This document shows, in pieces, positions 61,111 through 64,000 of a stretch of 64,000 bases of DNA. The position numbers were made by a program, and so were the translations under genes. The DNA is from Deltaproteobacteria bacterium. Its GTDB lineage: Bacteria > Desulfobacterota > Desulfarculia > Adiutricales > Adiutricaceae. Below the pieces are notes generated by a model. That model was not told where the DNA came from. It saw only the letters and a list, made by a program, of their open reading frames with translations, and searched no databases. The stretch lies in contig JAIRTO010000028.1 in the NCBI GenBank assembly GCA_031254895.1, positions 1-64,000 of the forward strand. The letters run 5' to 3'. Within the stretch, counting starts at the first letter, position 1. Each line of letters opens with the position of its first letter.

Positions 61111-63555
61111 TTAAAAGGACGAAAAAGGCGTGAAAGGAGGAATGAAACGCTCCGCTTGAAGGACTTCGTTCTCCATAGCCGACAATGCCTCAAGGATCGC
61201 CTGACATTGGCCATAATCGTTAACCGAAATCCTGAACCAGATTTGCGAGGGATAATCCTCAGAGTGGTGGAATTCGCCTATCTCGCTGCCGCAGGCGACG
61301 AAGACGCCGATGACGGCCGCGAGGCGCTTCTGATCGGCCAAGACGAGCTTGATGAACGCTTCGCCGGACATCTCCTCGTTTCGGCTCTCGGTCCAGGTCG
61401 CGGAAACAAGCCGTTCATGGCTGAGTCCGCTGACCGACGGGCAGATGGCCGAGTGAACGGATACGCCTTTCCCTTGGGTCAGAATGCCGACGACTGGCTC
61501 TCCGTGCAAAGGAGAGCAGCATTTGGCTAAAGAAACGGCGACGTTTTCCAGACCGTCGACTAGAATCGCCGGCAGCTTTTTGGCCGAGACCGACGTTTGC
61601 GCGGGGCTCGGCGTCAGTTCCGCCGGAGGCGTCAAGCCCGGCTTGATGGCCTCTATGACGGCGGCAATCTTCGCGCGGCCCTGGCCGACGGCCAAATTCA
61701 AATCGTCCAAATTCTTGCAGCCCAAGCTTTCCAGAACCTGACTGTCCAGCCTTCTTCTGGAGAGCTTCAGCTTGGTCATGGTCGTTCGAATCAGGTCCTC
61801 GCCGAGAACCATCTCTTTTTCCCGTTTTAGTCTGGCCAGACGTTGCTTGATCTTCTCTTTGGCCCTGAAGCTTTTGACGAAATCCAGCCAATCGGCCGAA
61901 ACAGTTTCGGTTGCGGAAGTGATGACAAAAACGATGTCTCCGTTATTGAGCTCTTGTCGCATATCCGCTTTGACGTCGTTGACGACGCCTCCGCAACATT
62001 TATCCCCAAGAGCCGAGTGAACGGCGTAGGCGAAATCCACGACGGTCGAGCCCACGGGCAGATCAATGACTTCGCCCTCCGGAGTCATGACGAAGATGAA
62101 CTGATCTTCGGCCATCGCCGCTCTGAAGTTGGTCATAAAGCTGTCGGCGTCTTCTTGAGGGGAGCCGTCGTTTTCAGTTTTCTGCCAGTCGGTGAGCTTG
62201 CGCAGGTAAGAGGTCAGCTCCGTCTCGGTGGTGGGAGTTTTGCCGCCTTCCTTGTAACTCCAGTGCGCCGCCACGCCTTCCTCGGCGCAGGCGTGCATCT
62301 CGCGGGTTCTGATTTGTATTTCCGCGCGAAAGTTGAGAAGGCCGATGACGACGGTGTGCAAGGATTGATAGCCGTTCGGCTTCGGAACGTTGATGTAGTC
62401 CTTGAAACGGCCGGGGATGGGTCTGAAGACCGTATGTATGACGCCTAAGGCCTGGTAGCAGTCCTGAACGTTTTCGACGATGATGCGGAAGGCCACCAGA
62501 TCGAAAATTTGATCGAAGGGAAGATTTTGATCCACCATTTTCCGGTATATGCTGTAGACATGTTTCGAGCGCCCTTCTATTTCGCAGCTTATTTTGGATT
62601 CTTTCATTTTGTCGGAGAGAAGCTTTTTCATGTCGGCGATGTATTGGGTCCGGTCTTTCTGGTAGCTGGACAGCAATTGTCTAATATTCGCATATTCCGT
62701 CGGATGCAAATAGAAAAGAGCCAGATCCTGCAGTTCGGCCATGATTTTGTGACTGCCCACCCTGCCTGCCAAAGGGGCGAAAAAATCAAGCGTTTCCCTG
62801 GATATGGCAATCTGTTTTTGATTGCTCATGTAGCCCAACGTCCGCATGTTATGGAGCCGGTCAGCCAGCTTGACGTAGAGGACTCGCAGATCTTGGAACA
62901 TGTAGATCAAAATTTTCTGCATGTTGAAGGCCCGACGCTCAATCGTCGTCGAGAAGTTGACCTTGCCGGCCTTGGTCATTCCATCGACGATTTTGGCCAC
63001 TTCTTCGCCGAATTCTTCCCGTATCTCCTCCAACGTCATTTTCGTGTCTTCCACCGTGTCGTGAAGCAGACCGGCGGCCACGGCGAAGTGATCCAGCCGC
63101 ATCTCGGCCAAAGTGGCCGCCACGGACAGAGGGTGGGTGAGGTAGGGTTCGCCGGAATGTCTTGTCATGTCCTTATGAGCCATCGCCGCTGTGACGTAGG
63201 CTTTCATGACCAGTTCCAGGTCGGCGTCGGGGTGGTTTTTCTTGAGCGTCGCAGCGATGTAGTTGATGCGGACAGGGCGGCTGCTGTACAGGGCGTCGTC
63301 ATCCGTTTTGACGGATCCCGTCGTCGGCGTCGCCGACCGTTCCTCCTGTCTCTCCAAAACAGCTCCATCGCGTCGAATTTCGCCAGTCATAGCGCCTTCC
63401 GTAGTAATTCGTTCATTTACGCCTTCGTCGCCCATAGGAGCCTCAAGTCCGTCGTTCGACTTCGTTCCGCATTTCAAAACGCGGCGCCGAGACAGAATTG
63501 AGGACGAGTCGACGGCGAAGATTCCTTCATTTGGGGTTTTGTGGTCATTTGTCAT
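61111..63555 (-). CDS. RelA/SpoT-family (p)ppGpp synthetase/hydrolase
   Basis: HD: HSGEPYLTHPLSVAATLAEMRLDHFAVAAGLLHDTVEDT; synthetase GRSKHVYSIYRKMVDQNLPFDQIFDLVAFRIIV; TGS and ACT. Start 63555 or 63597. Confidence 0.93.
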   Translation of the reverse strand: MTNDHKTPNEGIFAVDSSSILSRRRVLKCGTKSNDGLEAPMGDEGVNERITTEGAMTGEIRRDGAVLERQEERSATPTTGSVKTDDDALYSSRPVRINYIAATLKKNHPDADLELVMKAYVTAAMAHKDMTRHSGEPYLTHPLSVAATLAEMRLDHFAVAAGLLHDTVEDTKMTLEEIREEFGEEVAKIVDGMTKAGKVNFSTTIERRAFNMQKILIYMFQDLRVLYVKLADRLHNMRTLGYMSNQKQIAISRETLDFFAPLAGRVGSHKIMAELQDLALFYLHPTEYANIRQLLSSYQKDRTQYIADMKKLLSDKMKESKISCEIEGRSKHVYSIYRKMVDQNLPFDQIFDLVAFRIIVENVQDCYQALGVIHTVFRPIPGRFKDYINVPKPNGYQSLHTVVIGLLNFRAEIQIRTREMHACAEEGVAAHWSYKEGGKTPTTETELTSYLRKLTDWQKTENDGSPQEDADSFMTNFRAAMAEDQFIFVMTPEGEVIDLPVGSTVVDFAYAVHSALGDKCCGGVVNDVKADMRQELNNGDIVFVITSATETVSADWLDFVKSFRAKEKIKQRLARLKREKEMVLGEDLIRTTMTKLKLSRRRLDSQVLESLGCKNLDDLNLAVGQGRAKIAAVIEAIKPGLTPPAELTPSPAQTSVSAKKLPAILVDGLENVAVSLAKCCSPLHGEPVVGILTQGKGVSVHSAICPSVSGLSHERLVSATWTESRNEEMSGEAFIKLVLADQKRLAAVIGVFVACGSEIGEFHHSEDYPSQIWFRISVNDYGQCQAILEALSAMENEVLQAERFIPPFTPFSSF

Positions 63556-63621
63556 TTTGGCGACCTCCGGAGCTAACGCGCTCTTTTGAGGGATCACTTT
63601 AATTTTGGCGAAAAGTCGCTT

Positions 63622-64000
63622 TCATCCCGACAGAGAGTTTTTGACCATGTCAGCCAATGCGGAAGCGGCCGTTTCCAGATCGAGCATGGTCACTTCGCGG
63701 CTGCGGCGGTCTTTCAGTTCGACCTGACCCTTGGCCAGGCTTTTCTCCGAGACGGCGACTCTTAAGGGCAGCCCCAGAAGATCGGCGTCTTTGAACTTGA
63801 GGCCTGGTCTTTCGTTTCTGTCGTCCAAAAGCGTCTCCACTCCCAGAGAAGCGAGCTGGTCGTACAAACGCTCCGTCGCCTGGGCGACGGCTTCGTTTTG
63901 GAGCTGCAAAGGCAGCAGGGCGACGTGAAAAGGGGCCAGAGCCATGGGCCAGATTATGCCGTCGGAGTCGTGGTTCTGCTCTATGGAAGCGGCCACGGTT
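63622..64000 (-). CDS. proS: prolyl-tRNA synthetase, C-terminal part (continues past window)
   Basis: TVAASIEQNHDSDGIIWPMALAPFHVALLPLQ...LYDQLASLGVETLLDDRNERPGLKFKDADLLGLPLRVAVS. Confidence 0.9.
   Translation of the reverse strand, partial: TVAASIEQNHDSDGIIWPMALAPFHVALLPLQLQNEAVAQATERLYDQLASLGVETLLDDRNERPGLKFKDADLLGLPLRVAVSEKSLAKGQVELKDRRSREVTMLDLETAASALADMVKNSLSG

Overview
64 kb window of a GC-rich bacterial genome. Gene content (MtbB/MtbC/MttB corrinoid methyltransferases, sigma54 regulators, Liv and Dpp transporters) suggests a deltaproteobacterial/Desulfobacterota-like anaerobe; the taxonomy is inference. Ordinary backbone: alanine dehydrogenase, class III aminotransferase, glycerol dehydrogenase, a YbhGFSR-like efflux operon, a Dpp-type ABC operon, a Liv operon with an NtrC-like regulator, an M18 aminopeptidase, rlmN, a RelA/SpoT homologue and the 3' end of proS. 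Most notable: (1) a dimethylamine methyltransferase (mtbB) split by one in-frame amber codon at the expected pyrrolysine position (GLDGI-[TAG]-VGVGDP), in an apparent operon with mtbC and archaeal-type PGK and type II GAPDH genes; (2) a lower-GC island (about 14.5-21.4 kb) with a zeta-like toxin pair, a broken XRE HTH gene, and a tight three-gene operon of a DNA methyltransferase, a dual-GHKL histidine kinase and an atypical receiver-domain protein, which I consider a candidate uncharacterised conflict/defence system; (3) two amber-terminated genes (livM, ybhF-like) whose TAG is followed in the same frame by the next gene, so UAG decoding could yield fusion proteins; (4) an array of 11 irregularly spaced direct repeats next to a truncated transposase; (5) several unexplained hairpins, palindromes and intergenic minisatellites. 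No tRNA, rRNA or CRISPR array was recognised by eye, and no pyl genes were found in the window.
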